Part shown: positions 43,274 through 55,839 of the stretch, piece by piece
Layout: every line of letters starts with the position of its first letter
Numbering within the stretch: position 1 is the first letter of the stretch
Assembly (NCBI RefSeq): GCF_027244095.1
Contig: NC_069657.1
Location: 393,246,943-393,310,942, forward strand
Reading direction: 5' to 3'
Source of the DNA: Hemicordylus capensis
Lineage: Eukaryota > Chordata > Lepidosauria > Squamata > Cordylidae
DNA: 64,000 nt
Notes under the pieces: generated by a model
What the model saw: only the letters and a program-made list of their open reading frames with translations
What the model was told of the DNA's origin: nothing
Databases searched by the model: none
Translations under genes and position numbers: made by a program

Positions 43274-45170
43274 ATCAATAATTTTATTGGATTTCTGATT
43301 GAAAATCTGCTACTGATATCAATCATGATATTTTAAAGGGCCTAAAGCCCTGATACCAATACCTTTTGGATAGGATCCAATCCAACACAATATCCTACTA
43401 TACACTAGTGCACAACTAGGAGAAGCAATAGCTGTGTCCTGCCCTGTTGCATGTTGTAAGAGCAGAATGTTCAGAAATGTGTAAGCCATTTCCTATATTT
43501 AAGTTTCCTCTTCTAAAGTTCAAAGTGTCTGTGTTAGATTTCCTTGATGCTTCTCTACTGGCATATGCTGAATAAGATCACACTATGGTCACTGTTCCCT
43601 AAAGGTTCCACAACACTGGCATCCTGCACCAGTGTGCACCACTCAGGATTAAGTCCAAGGTCACCTTCTCTCTGGTTAGTTCCATGAGCTGTCCCAGAGC
43701 CCCACAAGGCTGAGGGGCCCCAACATCTTATTACTACTATTATCTCCTGAAAGCATTTTGGGAGGGTACAGGAGAGAGACTCTGTTTTGCCCCAGACAAT
43801 CCTACCAATTGCCTACCCATTGGATGAATTTCAGAAATTCTTAGAATAGTTCCCTTAGAAACCGCTGTCCACTGCAACATAATGCCTCAGATCCATAATC
43901 TTGTGGCAAGGTTATTTCCCAGTCATGAACTTCCAATTTCCTGGCACCTCACAAAACAATCAACACTTTTAAAAACAAGGTTTTTGAAAGGACGCTCCAT
44001 ACTCACCAGGGCTGACCTTAAACTCACCTCCTGGCAGGGCAAGATCAGGTGCCTCAGGCAGCAAATCTGAAGGCAGCAAATGTTCACTTTTTTCATTATG
44101 CTTTAAGCACCAGCAGGAGGATTTGGATGTTCTTCCTTGGGCAGCAAAATGCTTTGGGCTGTCCTTGAAGTTCTCCCTTTTAATTGGCCCAGTTGACAGA
44201 TATTCCTACAAATTGTTTTGTGGTATATGTATAAAACAGTAAACATGATCAAATCAGGCCACCCTGGATTGAGGTACGCAAGACTGCTGCTAAATCGTCT
44301 AGTTGTCTCATGCAGTCTTCCCAAAATTTAGCACAAGGGTGAAGAAAATGAATTATGAGCAGATAAGAAATAGTCACAGGAAAGAAGCTTTCTTGAGGAA
44401 GTGCACAGTATGTGTGGAACAGCCTCTTCTACCTCTTTATTAAAACAATTCACAAATGCAAACAAAAAGGCACATTTGTTCAGTGAATACTGAGCTAAAG
44501 AACTCTAAACAATCCGTTAGGCATACTTGACAGACATGTTAAAAAGAAATAATAATAAAGTAAAATTACCTCCGTCAGCACTATCAGGTGGCAACTGTAA
44601 TCTCCTTCCTACATTATAGCTATTGGACTATTCTGTTGCTTTTTCTATACGTAGTTTCATTTTAGTGCATTGACGTAGTTTCCTGTTTGGAGTAAGGGTG
44701 TGTTGGGCAACGTTCACTGTGAGCTAAATTTTCGACAATTTATTATCTGCATGACACAGCAAAGTGAAAGACCAACTAAAAAAAAATTGCGATCATTTCT
44801 TTGCAAGCTTAATAAAAACATGAGGTTACTTTGAAAAATATGGACTTATATAAAAATCTTAAAACACACAGGTATATTTTGTTGTAAGCTGACTGGTTGG
44901 TTGGTTTATTTGTTGGTGTACATTTGGCCCATTATTATCACTCTCCAAAGACAGTAAGATCCACTGGTGGAAATGGAAAATACTTTATTCAGAGAACCTT
45001 GATGCATTTTGAGCTGCAGCTTTTAATCAGGGGGGAACACTGAAGCAGCAAACACTTTCCTAAACAGATGAAATGACTTTTTCATAGGCATTTTGCACAC
45101 TGACTGCCAATGAAATAATCATTTTATCTGTTCAGGAACAGTATTTGTTACTACAGTGGGATTTCTGAAT
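43274..45170. other. Gene-free stretch
   Basis: Moderately AT-rich, no exon or clear element. A (TTAT)-like start at 45176 begins the next element. Confidence 0.35.
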
Positions 45171-45177
45171 AAAATAT

Positions 45178-45760
45178 TTATTTATTTATTTATTTTTTAA
45201 TTTAACATATTTTTATGCCGCCCAAAACGCAAGTTCTCTGGGCGGTTTACAAGAAAATAAAAACAACCAATAAAAAGATTAAAACATTTCAACAATTAAA
45301 ATTTAAAAAGTTAAAACGATTAAAACACAATTAAAACACAATTAAAACAGTATCTAATTAAAAGCCTGGGTGAACAAATGCATCTTGACTCCCCTATTAA
45401 AAGTTGTAAGAACAGTAGTACATCTGCTGGTAACCTCCAGACTTGACTACTGCAATGCGCTCTATATGGGGCAGCCTTTGTACATAGTCCAGAAACTGCA
45501 ATTAGTCTTTGGAACACATTTCCTGCTGAAATAAGAGCCTCCCCATCTCTTACAACTTTTAATAGGGGAGTCAAGACACATTTGTTCACACAGGCTTTTC
45601 ATTAGATACTGTTTTAATTGTTTTTCAATAGTTTTAACTTCTTAAATTTTAATTGTTGAAATGTTTTAATCTTTTATTAGCTGTTTTTATTGTTTTGTAA
45701 ATCGCCCAGAGAACTTGGTTTTGGGGCAGTATAGATATGTATTAAATAAATAAACAAACA
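45178..45760. mobile_element. Inverted duplication of an L2-clade 3' end
   Basis: The minus-strand L2 tail (45178-45412) and a plus-strand copy (about 45556-45755) are mirror images: ctattaaaagttgtaag against cttacaacttttaatagggg. The centre holds a plus-strand L2 coding piece, LLVTSRLDYCNALYMGQPLY, directly joined to LWNTFPAEIRASPSLTTFN. The coding between these blocks is missing, so the copy is rearranged. Confidence 0.75.
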
Positions 45761-46009
45761 TGACAGCTGCTGACCCAATAGATGAAACGTTGTATCTGTA
45801 TCAGAAAGACATGCATTCAAGGTCCATGTGGACAATCCATGATAAAACTATTTTAATTTTCAAGCCTTCTCAAAAGACCCAATTTTCATCATGGATTGCA
45901 AATGGCCAGCAGATGGTGCTGCAATATTGCACAAGGTCCCTATTTGCAGTTTGACTAGCCCTTGCATTGAGAAAGAAGATGTGAGCCTACAGGTGGGTCT
46001 GGGGGCTTT

Positions 46010-46820
46010 GTGAGCTGTCACTCGCAATTTGCAGACCAGCTCTTCAGCCCACACAGTTTGTTGCTGTTGGTGACTGACCAGGAGAGGGATCTTGGGGTCA
46101 TGGTGGACAGCTTGTTGAAAGTATTGACTCAATATGCAGCAGCTGTGAAGAAGGCCAATTCCATGCTAGGGATCATTAGGAAGGGGACTGAAAATAAAAC
46201 TGCTAAGATTATAATGCCCTTATCCAAAACTATGGTGCGGCCACACTTGGAGTACTGCACACAATTCTGGTCACCGCATCTAAAAAAGGGCATTGTAGAA
46301 CTGGAAAAGGTGCAGAAGAGGGCAACCAAGATGGTCAGGGGCTTAGAGCACCTTTCTTATGAGGCAAGGCTACAGCACCTGAGGCTATTTAGTTTAGAAA
46401 AAAGACAACTGTGGGGAGACTTGATAGAGATCTATAAAATCATGCATGTCACGGAGCGAATGGAGAGAGAGAGGTTTTCCGCCCCCCCCCACCATAAAAC
46501 TAGAACCAGGGGTCATGTGATGAAACTGATTGTCAAGCAATTAAGGGCCAACAAAAGGAAATACTTTTCCACACAACACATAATCAACTGGTGGAGTTCT
46601 CTGCCACAGGATGTGGTGACTGCCAGCAGCCAGGACGGCTTTAAGAGAAGTTTAGATAAATTCATGGAGGACAAGTCTACCAATGGCTACTAGTCTGAAA
46701 CAGGATGGGCACTGTGTGAAACAGTGTTAAACTGTGGATGGCCACGGTGTGAAACAGGATGCTGGACTAGATGGGTCTTGGGCCTGATCCAGCAGGGCTG
46801 TTCTTGTGTTTTTAGGTTCT
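46010..46820 (+). mobile_element. CR1 LINE, 3' part with reverse-transcriptase C-terminus
   Basis: The frame 46010-46693 encodes ERDLGVMVDSLLKVLTQYAA, MVRPHLEYCTQFWSPHLKKG and KVQKRATKMVRGLEHLSYEA, then FSLEKRQLWGDLIEIYKIM, the classic CR1 C-terminal region of the polymerase. The 3' end is actagatgggtcttgggcct then gatccagcagggctgttctt with ttcttatg-type repeats, as in CR1. 5'-truncated. Confidence 0.85.
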
Positions 46821-46823
46821 TAT

Positions 46824-47395
46824 GAGGGCTATAGACCACCTCCAGCCTCCTAGGCAAGATGCCTTTAGATACCAGTTGCAGAGGAACAACAGTAGGAGAG
46901 AGGGCATGCCATTTGATAGAGTTCTATCAAATCATGCCTGGTGTGGAGAGAGTGGATAGAGAGAAATTCTTCTCCCTCTCACAACACTAGAACCAGGGGT
47001 CATCCCATGAAATTGATTGCCTGGAAATTTAGGACCAACAAACGGAGGTACTTTTTCACACAACGCATAACCAACATGTGGAATTCTCTGTCACAAGATG
47101 TGGTGACAGCCAACAACCTGGATGGCTTTAAGAGGGGTTTGGATAACTTCATGGAGGAGAGGTCTATCAACAGCTACTAGTCGGAGAGCTATAGACCACC
47201 TCCAGCCTCCTAGGCAAGATGCCTTTAGATACCAGTTGCAGGGGAGTAACAGCAGGAGAGAGGGCACACCCTCAACTCCTGCCTGTAGGCTCCCAGTGGC
47301 ATCTGGTGGGCCACTGTGTGAAAAAAGATGCTGGACTAGAAGGGCCTTGGGCCTGATCCAGCAGGGCTGTTCTTATGATCTTATGAAGGACCCTT
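46824..47395 (+). mobile_element. Second CR1 3' copy in tandem, preceded by a 3'UTR piece
   Basis: Coding end KLIAWKFRTNKRRYFFTQRI through MWNSLSQDVVTANNLDGFKR to SINSY (46941-47180) and a second CR1 3' end at about 47395. The block ctatagaccacctccagcct... occurs both at 46826 and at 47190, so part of the 3'UTR is duplicated on both sides of the coding piece. Confidence 0.75.
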
Positions 47396-48650
47396 AGTGA
47401 GTCCTGAGTGCTGAGAAATTCCAGCAAAGTAGTGCTATAAGTTTAGTTTATTTTGGATGACAAAGCATAGGAGACTTATAGTGCCTTTGTAATATTTACT
47501 TTATTTGCAAATATACAAGCAGACCATATGTGCTCTTCTGAACCAGATAGCACAGCTGCTAATCCTGAATCAAGTCCCCAATGTGAGCCTTATACCCCAA
47601 TGATGCTTCACTTTCAGCCCACTCTAAAAGTGGAACTCTGATTTTTTTTCAGTCAGATGTTCTCTAAATTCAAACTGTAACTAACCACCAAACTGTTTCC
47701 CTGCTTTTCCTCTTAGCTGGAGGTGTGTCCTCTTCTCCAAGCTCTGATGGTTATCACATGCTAAAAGCTGGAGAGAGAGTTAGCTTCCACTGATGAAAAT
47801 ATCAGTTGATTATCCTGGACTATTAGCAAGCCATCAGTTTAATGAAGGACTGCCTCCCAGTAATATGTAATATGTTACAAATAAAAAGTATACACTACCA
47901 CATTTAAAGAGGCTACACCTATGTACTCCAGTGCATATACATGTAGAGGGAGTTATGATTAGCTATGTCTCTGCAGCACGTGTACAATGGACGGTTTACA
48001 CTATTGTGCAGGTGCACACATTTTTTGCAGTGCCAAAAAAAAAGTATAAAGCAGAAACTAAGTTGTTGTGCAGTTGGGCCTATAAAGTTTAATAAGGAAG
48101 TCATCTCTTAAAAAGAAAGAGAGAAGAAAAGGGGGGGGGGAATAAGAATACTGTTTCCTTTCAAACTTCATAATTTTAAACAAATAATACAGTATATCAG
48201 AGCTTTCTTTTCCTTTCTCCCATTCTTTGCAAGGCACTTTGTTTCCTATCTGCCTTTGGGTCCTTGTAGACAGCAATAAGAAATACTACGTGAGAAGCAT
48301 CCACAAAATCCAAGTGTGAGCTTACTCACCCTCCACTCACTTGCGCTGGCTTCTGGCTTCCTTCCTAATGAAAATTTAAGTTGTGCTCAAGCACAGAGCA
48401 AGGCCCTCTCATGAGACCACGACGGACTTTTACACACAGCAGGCTTTACCGCAAGTTTACTGCGAACTTGAAGTTGTCCCACAAAACTGACACGAATAGT
48501 GGCTTTTTTACCCTGATATAAATTGGGCTACACTCTAACACTCAGTGAAAAACATGAATTGTATGTGAACTGCTCCCCAAGAAATCACAGAGACTTCGGG
48601 GTAAATCTGGCCAATATGTGAATGCACCCCCTCCATTTCAGAGGATATTT
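47396..48650. other. Gene-free stretch
   Basis: No gene. ggccctctcatgagaccacg near 48400 is a MITE-like motif also present at 13540 and 17060. Confidence 0.35.
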
Positions 48651-48654
48651 TATT

Positions 48655-49130
48655 GTATTTATTTATTCATTCGATTTATATACTGCCCTTCCAAAATGGC
48701 TCAGGGTGGTTTACATTAAAACAAAACAATTAAAATCAATTATCAGTTAAAAACAAAGGTTGTAAAACACCATAAAACAATAATAGTTAAAACATTCAAA
48801 ACAGTTTTAAAACCCTGAAAAACCAGGTTACAATTTTAAAACCATTTACAACAATTTAAAAACCCTGGAAGGCCAGGCCAAACAGATAGGTTCTGAGGGC
48901 TCTCTTGAAGGCCAATAAAGAATTCAGGTTACAGATTTCTGCAGGGAGTGCATTCTACAGCCCTGGAGCAGCTACAGAGAAGGCTTGCCTCTAAGTCACC
49001 AGCAGACTCTGTGATGGTAGCTGGATATGGACCTCCTCAGATTACCATAACGTGTGGTGAGGATCATGTAGAAGATGCATAATCATGCAGAGATGTGAGT
49101 TAAAGGGCTTTAAAAGCCCCATGTGAAAAA
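48655..49130 (-). mobile_element. L2-clade LINE 3' end
   Basis: tttatttattcattcgattt, atactgcccttccaaaatgg, cagggtggtttac, then antisense L2 coding (gcagggagtgcattctacag, ctctaagtcaccagcagac). Decayed. Confidence 0.7.
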
Positions 49131-49239
49131 CTTCCTGCTGGTCAGCCCTTGCTTTCATAATTTGTTGGGAAAGTAGTAATCTGTTCTTCTAAGAAAGCAA
49201 AAGCTGGCCAGCAGGTGGTGCTGCAAAAATCATGAAACG

Positions 49240-50661
49240 TGCTGGTCTATGTCCAAATACAGTGTGAATTTGCACTAGAAAGGAAGATAGAAGTCAGAGC
49301 TGTAGGGGAAGAATGGGAGTTCAGTTCCCAAATTGCAAAGCAAAACCAGTTTGGTGAGAAAATAGCAATGCAAGAGGTCTTGAGACAGTTCTTTAGTATT
49401 GAAGAACTACAAGGATTTATTTAAAGAAGTTACAAACGGATAGGGAAGTTGAGCTTAAGGCTGAAAGGGGAGAGAGACTTAAAAACCCAGCCATCTCTGG
49501 AGAGACAAAGTGGAGACTAACACTGGAAGAACAAAATGGGGAAGACTCCAGCACTTTCATCCATGACGATAACCCCTGACTTCACTGATCACTATGAGAC
49601 ATTGGAGCTGAGAGCTGATGCTGCCAGGGTTCTAGCTCCAACACTCCCTTCTTATCGGCTCGTGCTGCTGTTTATAAGTCCCAACTGGGCAATGGCTTAG
49701 CACATCTGCTACTATTTGTTCACTTGGACAATTTTACAAGTCCCCTTTCTTGTGCATCCCGCACCTAATGATATTTTGTTTCAATGTGTTTTGTTCTAAA
49801 TTTAATTTTCTCCATTTGTAAGATCTGGATGCAGCTTTGATTATCCTCGAACATCTCAGTGCCTTCCTTTACATTTTACTTTACTTTACATTTTACTTCC
49901 TTTACATTTTACTTTCTGTAGCGTATTTTACACACATCACACTTGTTTCTAGAGTAGGCATATACAAAGCTTCTTCAATTGTTAATCCAATGGTTTCTCC
50001 TTTCTCCAGTTTGCGGAGCAACTGTGTAGATCTTTTCCCTTCTGCATACATCAGTTTTCCATCTGCCAAATATCTATGGATTATACAACTTGTATCTAAG
50101 TCTATAAATCTCTCCCTTTCTCTAATCAGGTTGCTTGTAGCACCTGAGTCAATGCAGATGGCACTGCTGCATTTCTCAGACTTAGCTTCCAAAACTTTAT
50201 CTGTCCTTACAAGGTCTAAGGTATATCTTCTGTTTATTAGTTTTCATCCCTGATTGCTTGTAAGTTCTGTACTCTGTGTTCCCAGATGACTCTCTCCCTT
50301 TGCAACTTTGTTTTGCTTGCCTTTTGTCTTCAAACTCTTTATTCTTGGGACACTTATTCTACAAGTGTTTGGGGATTCCACAAATAATAGCATTTCTTAT
50401 TTGTTTGTAAGGTTTTTAATGCATTTTCTTCACGTTTCTTTGGTTGCTTTTCATCCCTTCTGTGCAAATCAAGGTCCTCTAGACATTTAATTACAACTTG
50501 TAAGTCTGCATCCTCCTTGACTAGTCACACTATCAAAGTAATGTGGCAAACTATTCAAAACTGCATCTGGTATGAATACTTGCAGTTGCCTAAAAACCCC
50601 TAGTGGTCACTAGGAGACATTGCAGCTAAGAGCTGATGCTGCCAGGGTCCTAGCTCCAACA
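49240..50661 (-). mobile_element. Ty1/Copia-type LTR retrotransposon fossil
   Basis: On the minus strand TGTTGGAGCTAG begins at 50661 and again at 49643, two LTR starts about 1 kb apart, with the second LTR (about 400 bp, AATAAA-type signal) reaching about 49240. Between them are gag pieces with a knuckle-like remnant (about 50270-50570) and the Copia protease region ICIDSGATSNLI...LADGKL...EEALYMPTLETSVM (49902-50192). Most of pol is absent. Broken, with several breaks. Confidence 0.65.
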
Positions 50662-51587
50662 AGAGCTACTGTGTGGAGGGTGAATAAACTCATGCTTGGA
50701 TCTTGTGTCTCACACAGTACTTCTTATTACTATCTGGAATCACCCTGATGGTGTTTGTCTGTCTGTCTTCCTTTCCTTATTATATCCCCCCGCCCCCGCC
50801 ATTCATTCTCATTTTCCTTTCCATCTTTCTTTTTTCCTTTCTGTTAGAAAATTCTGGAGTAAGTGGATACTTGTGGATTGGGGTGGCTTGTATAGTAGAA
50901 AACAAAGCTTAGAATAAACCTTGGTACAGTGCATGTAGTGGCTTCAAAAGTGAAGATCCCCACTGCATTAAAATGTATATATGAGCAATGTGCACTCTTA
51001 ATCTGCCTTGATGAAGCTGCCCTCACTGGCTGGCAAAGTCTACCTGAGTCCCTCACTTGTAAAATTGTTAGCAATGGCAACCTGCCTCTTTGATCTGCAG
51101 CAAAGAGGAAGAAACTAACAATTGTAAACTACTATGTACATGACTAATAAGGAGTAGTCTCCAAGATCAGGGATTGCCTACAGGGGTGGTGGTACTCCTA
51201 GGGGTACTTGAAGGGCTCCCAGAAGCATACTCAGAGCCCTCCTGTCCTTCCGTGCTGCAGCTATGCTATTAATTTCTCATCTGAAATAAACAGCATTTAT
51301 TTCTCATCAACAAATCCTCAGTGGTATGTCCACTGCAGAAGAGGAAGAAGAAGGGTGAAGATATCTCTCCTTTCCTCCTGATTGGATGGCTTCAGAAAAT
51401 TAGCACTGAGTGCTCCCATTGAAATTAATGGAACAATAAGCAAGCTTGTCCCATTAGTTTCAGTAAGACTGCTTATGAGTAACATAGTACGAATGTGAGC
51501 CAGTGACTGTAGTAGACTTTCTCCCTAACGGTAACACTTAACAAATGTAAATTTGTATTTTTATGTATATACAAACACAAACACAAA

Positions 51588-51625
<38 letters not shown>

Positions 51626-52169
51626 TATAAATGTTACAGTAATGAGAGAGGTTACTCCAGATAAAGCTACTCATAAGTAGTACTCATGAGTAGCTTAGCC
51701 TGTCTCATCTGTAATATTTTTAATGTGTATGTCTGTCTGTCCTCTATCTTTATCTCTCAAAATCTCCATTGTTTTGTAAAAGTAAGTTTGTAACAGAAGG
51801 GATACACTTGTTTTTAAAGTGTTAGGAACCCCTTTACTAAGTGGAGAAGAAGGTTCAACCTAGCAGGTGTAGGATGCAAAGGGAAGTGAAAAATAACTGG
51901 TATTGCTTATATCTTGCCTCAGCCAGTGCTGAGTGAGGAAATCCCCTAGAGAATTTCCTTCTCTACAGAAAATTGCAACAACTGCCTATTTCAAAGGCCA
52001 GTTTTTGACACATAACCATGACACTAGACCAAAGTTATTGCAAATGTGGGCATATATGAGGATATAGAAAAGCCTCATCGCAGCAGGTTAAGCGGAAGCT
52101 ATATTAACACATTCAACTTCTTTATGAGCTGTGCTGGAACTCACTGTGCTGAAGCAAGTTCTATACATA
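50662..52169. other. Gene-free stretch with a CA microsatellite
   Basis: No exon or element recognised apart from (CA)n at 51566-51625. Confidence 0.35.
51566..51625. repeat. (CAAA)n(CA)n microsatellite
   Basis: acaaacacaaac grades into about 18 CA units. Confidence 0.9.
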
Positions 52170-52432
52170 CTACATCTGCCCTGGTTGCATTTGAATGGGA
52201 GACTACATGTGAGCACTGTAAGATATTCCCCGTAGGGGATGGAGCTGCTCTGGGTGGGAAGAGTATCTAGGTTCCAGGTTCCCTCTCTGGAATCTCCAAG
52301 ATAGGGCTGAGAGAGATTCCTGCCTGCAACCTTGGAGAAGCTGCTGCCATTCTGTGTAGACAATACTGAGCTAGAGAGACCAAAGGTTGGACTTTGGCAA
52401 CCTTTGGCAACCTCCTATGTCCCTGGTGTATA
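52170..52432 (+). repeat. 5S-rRNA-derived SINE, 5'-truncated
   Basis: It begins inside the 5S-like block at tgccctggttgcatttgaat then gggagactacatgtgagcac, and continues through cttggagaagctgctgccat to gagctagagagaccaaagg. Confidence 0.75.
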
Positions 52433-52435
52433 AGT

Positions 52436-52505
52436 AAAGGTAAAATGTGCCATTGAGTCGGTGTCGACTCCTGGTGACCACAGAGCCCTGTGGTTGTGGA
52501 CCTTC
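52436..52505 (+). repeat. SINE-like repeat
   Basis: aaatgtgccattgagtcggt then gtcgactcctggtgaccaca, cagagccctgtggttgtgg; the same family as the antisense copy at 24970-25104. Confidence 0.55.
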
Positions 52506-52509
52506 TGCT

Positions 52510-53030
52510 AAAAGTTCCAAAATCTGTAATCCAGAAATTGAAAATTTTCTGTAACTGGGGGATAGGTGGGGGGGCGGGGGGCGGGTGGAAATTCTGTAAT
52601 GTGACCAACTGATGCATATTAGATTAACTTTCTTAACATAAAACAAACTTTGCATAATTGGTTCTAACTAACAGTTTGCTGCTTATTCAAAATTTGGAAT
52701 GGATTTTTTGGCTCCACTTTTATTACAGATGGGGAAAACTAATCTGTAGTACTACAGGGCATCCCCCCAAAGCATAAAAGCACAGTCATTATTTGGTCTT
52801 TGGACTCTGATAAGAGAGAGTGTATTTTCTCATTCATCATAGAGCCTATTCCCTCCCTGACATTGGAAGATCCCTGTATGGCTAGAAAAAATTAATTGAA
52901 TGTTTCCAGTCTTGTCTGAAAAACCAGAAAGACTAGAAACTAGAGAAGTCATCAGTTATTTGGAGCCACAATATCTGGAGCTCTTCTTCACTCAACTGCA
53001 GATTGTGAAACTCAAACCAGCCTCAAGCAC
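52510..53030. other. Gene-free stretch
   Basis: No gene; a short G-run (52560-52590) is the only low-complexity feature. Confidence 0.35.
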
Positions 53031-53946
53031 AGGGGCATAGCTTCTATTGGGCAAGGGGAGACATTTGCCTCCTGGCCCGCTGCCTTGAAGGGCCTCCCAG
53101 AGGCAAGTCACATGATTGTCTGTCCTGGCCATGCTTCTTTTGGTGTTCCTTCCTTCCTACCTTCTGTCTCTCTCAAGTCCTTTCCTTCTTTCCCCATCTC
53201 TCTTTTGCTCCTCCTTCCCAACCCCATCTTGGCCCCATCCAGCCTGCCATCTCTGGCATCAGCCAGGGCTCACAGTCAGCTCTCATTGGCTGGCAGGTGG
53301 ACGCCTGACGTGTTGGAGCCCTCCACACGTGGAAGCAGAAATGCGCATCAGCTGGCTGGCGGGTGAGCATGCAAGAGATTGCTGGGTGTGAGGGACACCT
53401 ATGCCCCATTTATCAAGGCTGCTATTCCTGGCTTCCCCTCTTGATGCTGGTTTTAGTGTCTAGCCACTGCTTCGTAGGCAGGGAGGGCGGCTGCTGTGTG
53501 TTTGTGCTGAGGAGAAGAGACATGGAGCCTGACTCCTCAGGTGACTGTGCTGTCTGCTCCTTGGAAGAGCTTCACTTTGGCGCTGTTCTTGGCTACGGGC
53601 GAAAGGGCTCCCACGAGGCAGGTGAGTGCTGGCTCCGATGGGCTCCTTCCTCCTTTTTCTCGGGCATGAGAGAGTTGAGGGGGCTTGGTGCTGCTGCAGC
53701 TGAAAGGGACACACTCGTGCAGGGCATACTGGGGCTTCCGGGGGCTGCGCACCCACCGAGCTCCCCAGTCCCTGCCGGCTCCGTCTCGGAGCTGGCAATC
53801 GTGTGGGCGGCCGATTCGGCTGCCCAGGGCTCCCTCCCTGCTCGTGAGCAGGGAGAGCAGGCTTAGCCTGCTCTTCTCGCTCACAGCCCCAAACCGGATC
53901 TCACAGATCGTGAGATCCAGTCCATGGATATGAAGGCTGGGAGGAA

Positions 53947-53998
<52 letters not shown>

Positions 53999-54313
53999 AA
54001 GGTTTTGGAGCACAAGCCTGCCCTACAATTCCAGATGTTGGAGGCCTGGCTGGTAAAGGAAATGCATTCTGTGTATGCTCAGAGTTGGGTCTGCTGTTCT
54101 GTTGTTTACACCTTGTAACTGTAGTTGGGATATGTGCAATGATTAAAGTTCTTCATTGATTCTGTTGCATTAGTTGGTTTTGCTGTTATTTACACCTTGT
54201 AACTAGTTGGGATAGTTAGCAGAGACATCCGGCCAGGAGAAGGAGAGGAAGGCAGTGAGGAGTACATTTTAAAATCTCATCTCTGGGCCCACTCCAACCT
54301 TGCTACACCCCTG
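53031..54313. mobile_element. hAT-like non-autonomous element, 1.28 kb, CAGGGGYGTAGC family
   Basis: The left end CAGGGGCATAGC and the right end GCTACACCCCTG are inverted copies of each other. tcaagca occurs just outside both ends but not at an exact 8-bp register, so a target duplication is uncertain. It contains (GT)n at 53949-53997 and a GC-rich block shared with 12860-13360. Frames up to 167 codons are not genes. Confidence 0.55.
53949..53997. repeat. (GT)n microsatellite
   Basis: About 24 GT units. Confidence 0.9.
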
Positions 54314-54907
54314 CGAGTCAAGCAAAAGAGATAAATAATTCAGATACTTTACAATGTTTATTTTGCAAATCCAATGCGTTTCAAGTTTTTAAAGTCTTCC
54401 TTAGGGAATTTCTGTTATAAGTATCTGTCACCAATGAATGCTTTAAAAGCCATACAGAATTTGAGATACCTGCCTATAATAAACACTTCCACCTGCAAGG
54501 AATTTGATGTCAATGTACTGAACTGTACAGCCAGGACTGAGTGCACTTTGCTCTAGAAAATAAAACTATGTAATATGCCAAGCATTCCAAAATTTGTCTT
54601 TAGAATGCACTCTGCATAACCTTGCTTGATTTATTCTGGTTGCATTTTGGGTCTCCTGGAATTTGGGATATTTTGACAAAATATTTTGACATATTTTACC
54701 ATTTGGAATGGTAAAGGGGGAAGGAAGGGAGGAATAGGAGAGGAACAGTATGTGCAGGATGTCAGGGTGAAATCAACCCAAGGACAGAAACCTATATTAC
54801 ATTATTTCCTCAGAAAGGTTAGAAAACAGTGGTTGACATCCAGATCAAAGCAATGCTGGTGACATGGGGGAAGTGATCCTTTCTGCTGATCTCTCCTTCT
54901 CTCTAGA

Positions 54908-54984
54908 GTCCACTGTGCCTCCCAAAATATGTCCCAGAGGGTTGCATGAACCTCTGGGACATATTTTCAGGAGGTACAGTGGGA
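54908..54984. repeat. Inverted repeat, about 33-bp arms
   Basis: tgcctcccaaaatatgtccc then agagg is mirrored by cctctgggacatattttcag then gaggtaca around gttgcatgaa. MITE-like. Confidence 0.6.
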
Positions 54985-55839
54985 TTCAGATGGAAGGTGG
55001 AGATTGGTTAAAATGACCCCTCCTCTGTATTTGCCAGTGCTGTATTAGTTTGGACGTGAGCCAGTAAGACTGTCTAATATTTCAGCTTTCATGTATTCTT
55101 CAGACACGAACTGTTGCTCAGTCTGGCCTTTTAGATGCTTGGGAAACCTACATGAATGTTAGGTTTCTGGGGAATACACAGTCATAGATATTCTGTTAGT
55201 GACTTGCTAGTTAGACCTCAAGACATCTTGTAGCATGTCAGTAATTTCCTTGCTGGCTACCAAGAATGAGTGCAGAAAAAAACAGTCCAAGTGTGTCCTC
55301 TAGTGGTATTAGAGGAAAAGCATAGTTTTCAAAGGTATTTGTAACAGAGGAGGTTGGGAGAGGGACATTACAAAATATAGGTAAAAGGCCATGTTGATTG
55401 CTTCTAATGCACCTAATCAGAAAAGACAAAGTGGTAGTGACAGAAGGAAAATCTCCAGTTTGGGCAGAAAGCACTAAAAAAAGAAGAGGAGAAGAGGAGA
55501 AGTTCTAATAGCATTGTCAAATGAGATACAGGAAGATATGTATTGGGGGCGGGGGTTGTTTGACACAGCAACTATTAGCTTGTAAGTTCCAGTTCCAGTG
55601 ATCAGTTATGGAGGAGAAAGTGATAAATGACTATAACAGGAAGGCTGTGCATATTGTGAGGCCAGCAAATGTTCACCTTCTATAAGTAAAAAAGGTTAGG
55701 TCTAATAATATTTGTACAGTGCTTTCATGTGTTCAAAGGGCTTCACACGTTGTGTTCCAAGTCTTCTTGTTATTCTTACAACCACCCCATGAGGTAAATG
55801 AGTATTAAAGACCTCTTCTAAGTGGGATCAAAAGGCACC
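54985..55839. other. Gene-free stretch
   Basis: No gene or clear repeat; frames here are short and anonymous. Confidence 0.35.

Noticed and set aside
46010-46693. 227-codon plus-strand frame as a host gene
   Set aside because: It is the CR1 LINE polymerase C-terminus.
53363-53866. 167-codon frame with a cysteine-rich start
   Set aside because: Within a hAT-like non-autonomous element; no recognisable domain or splice context.
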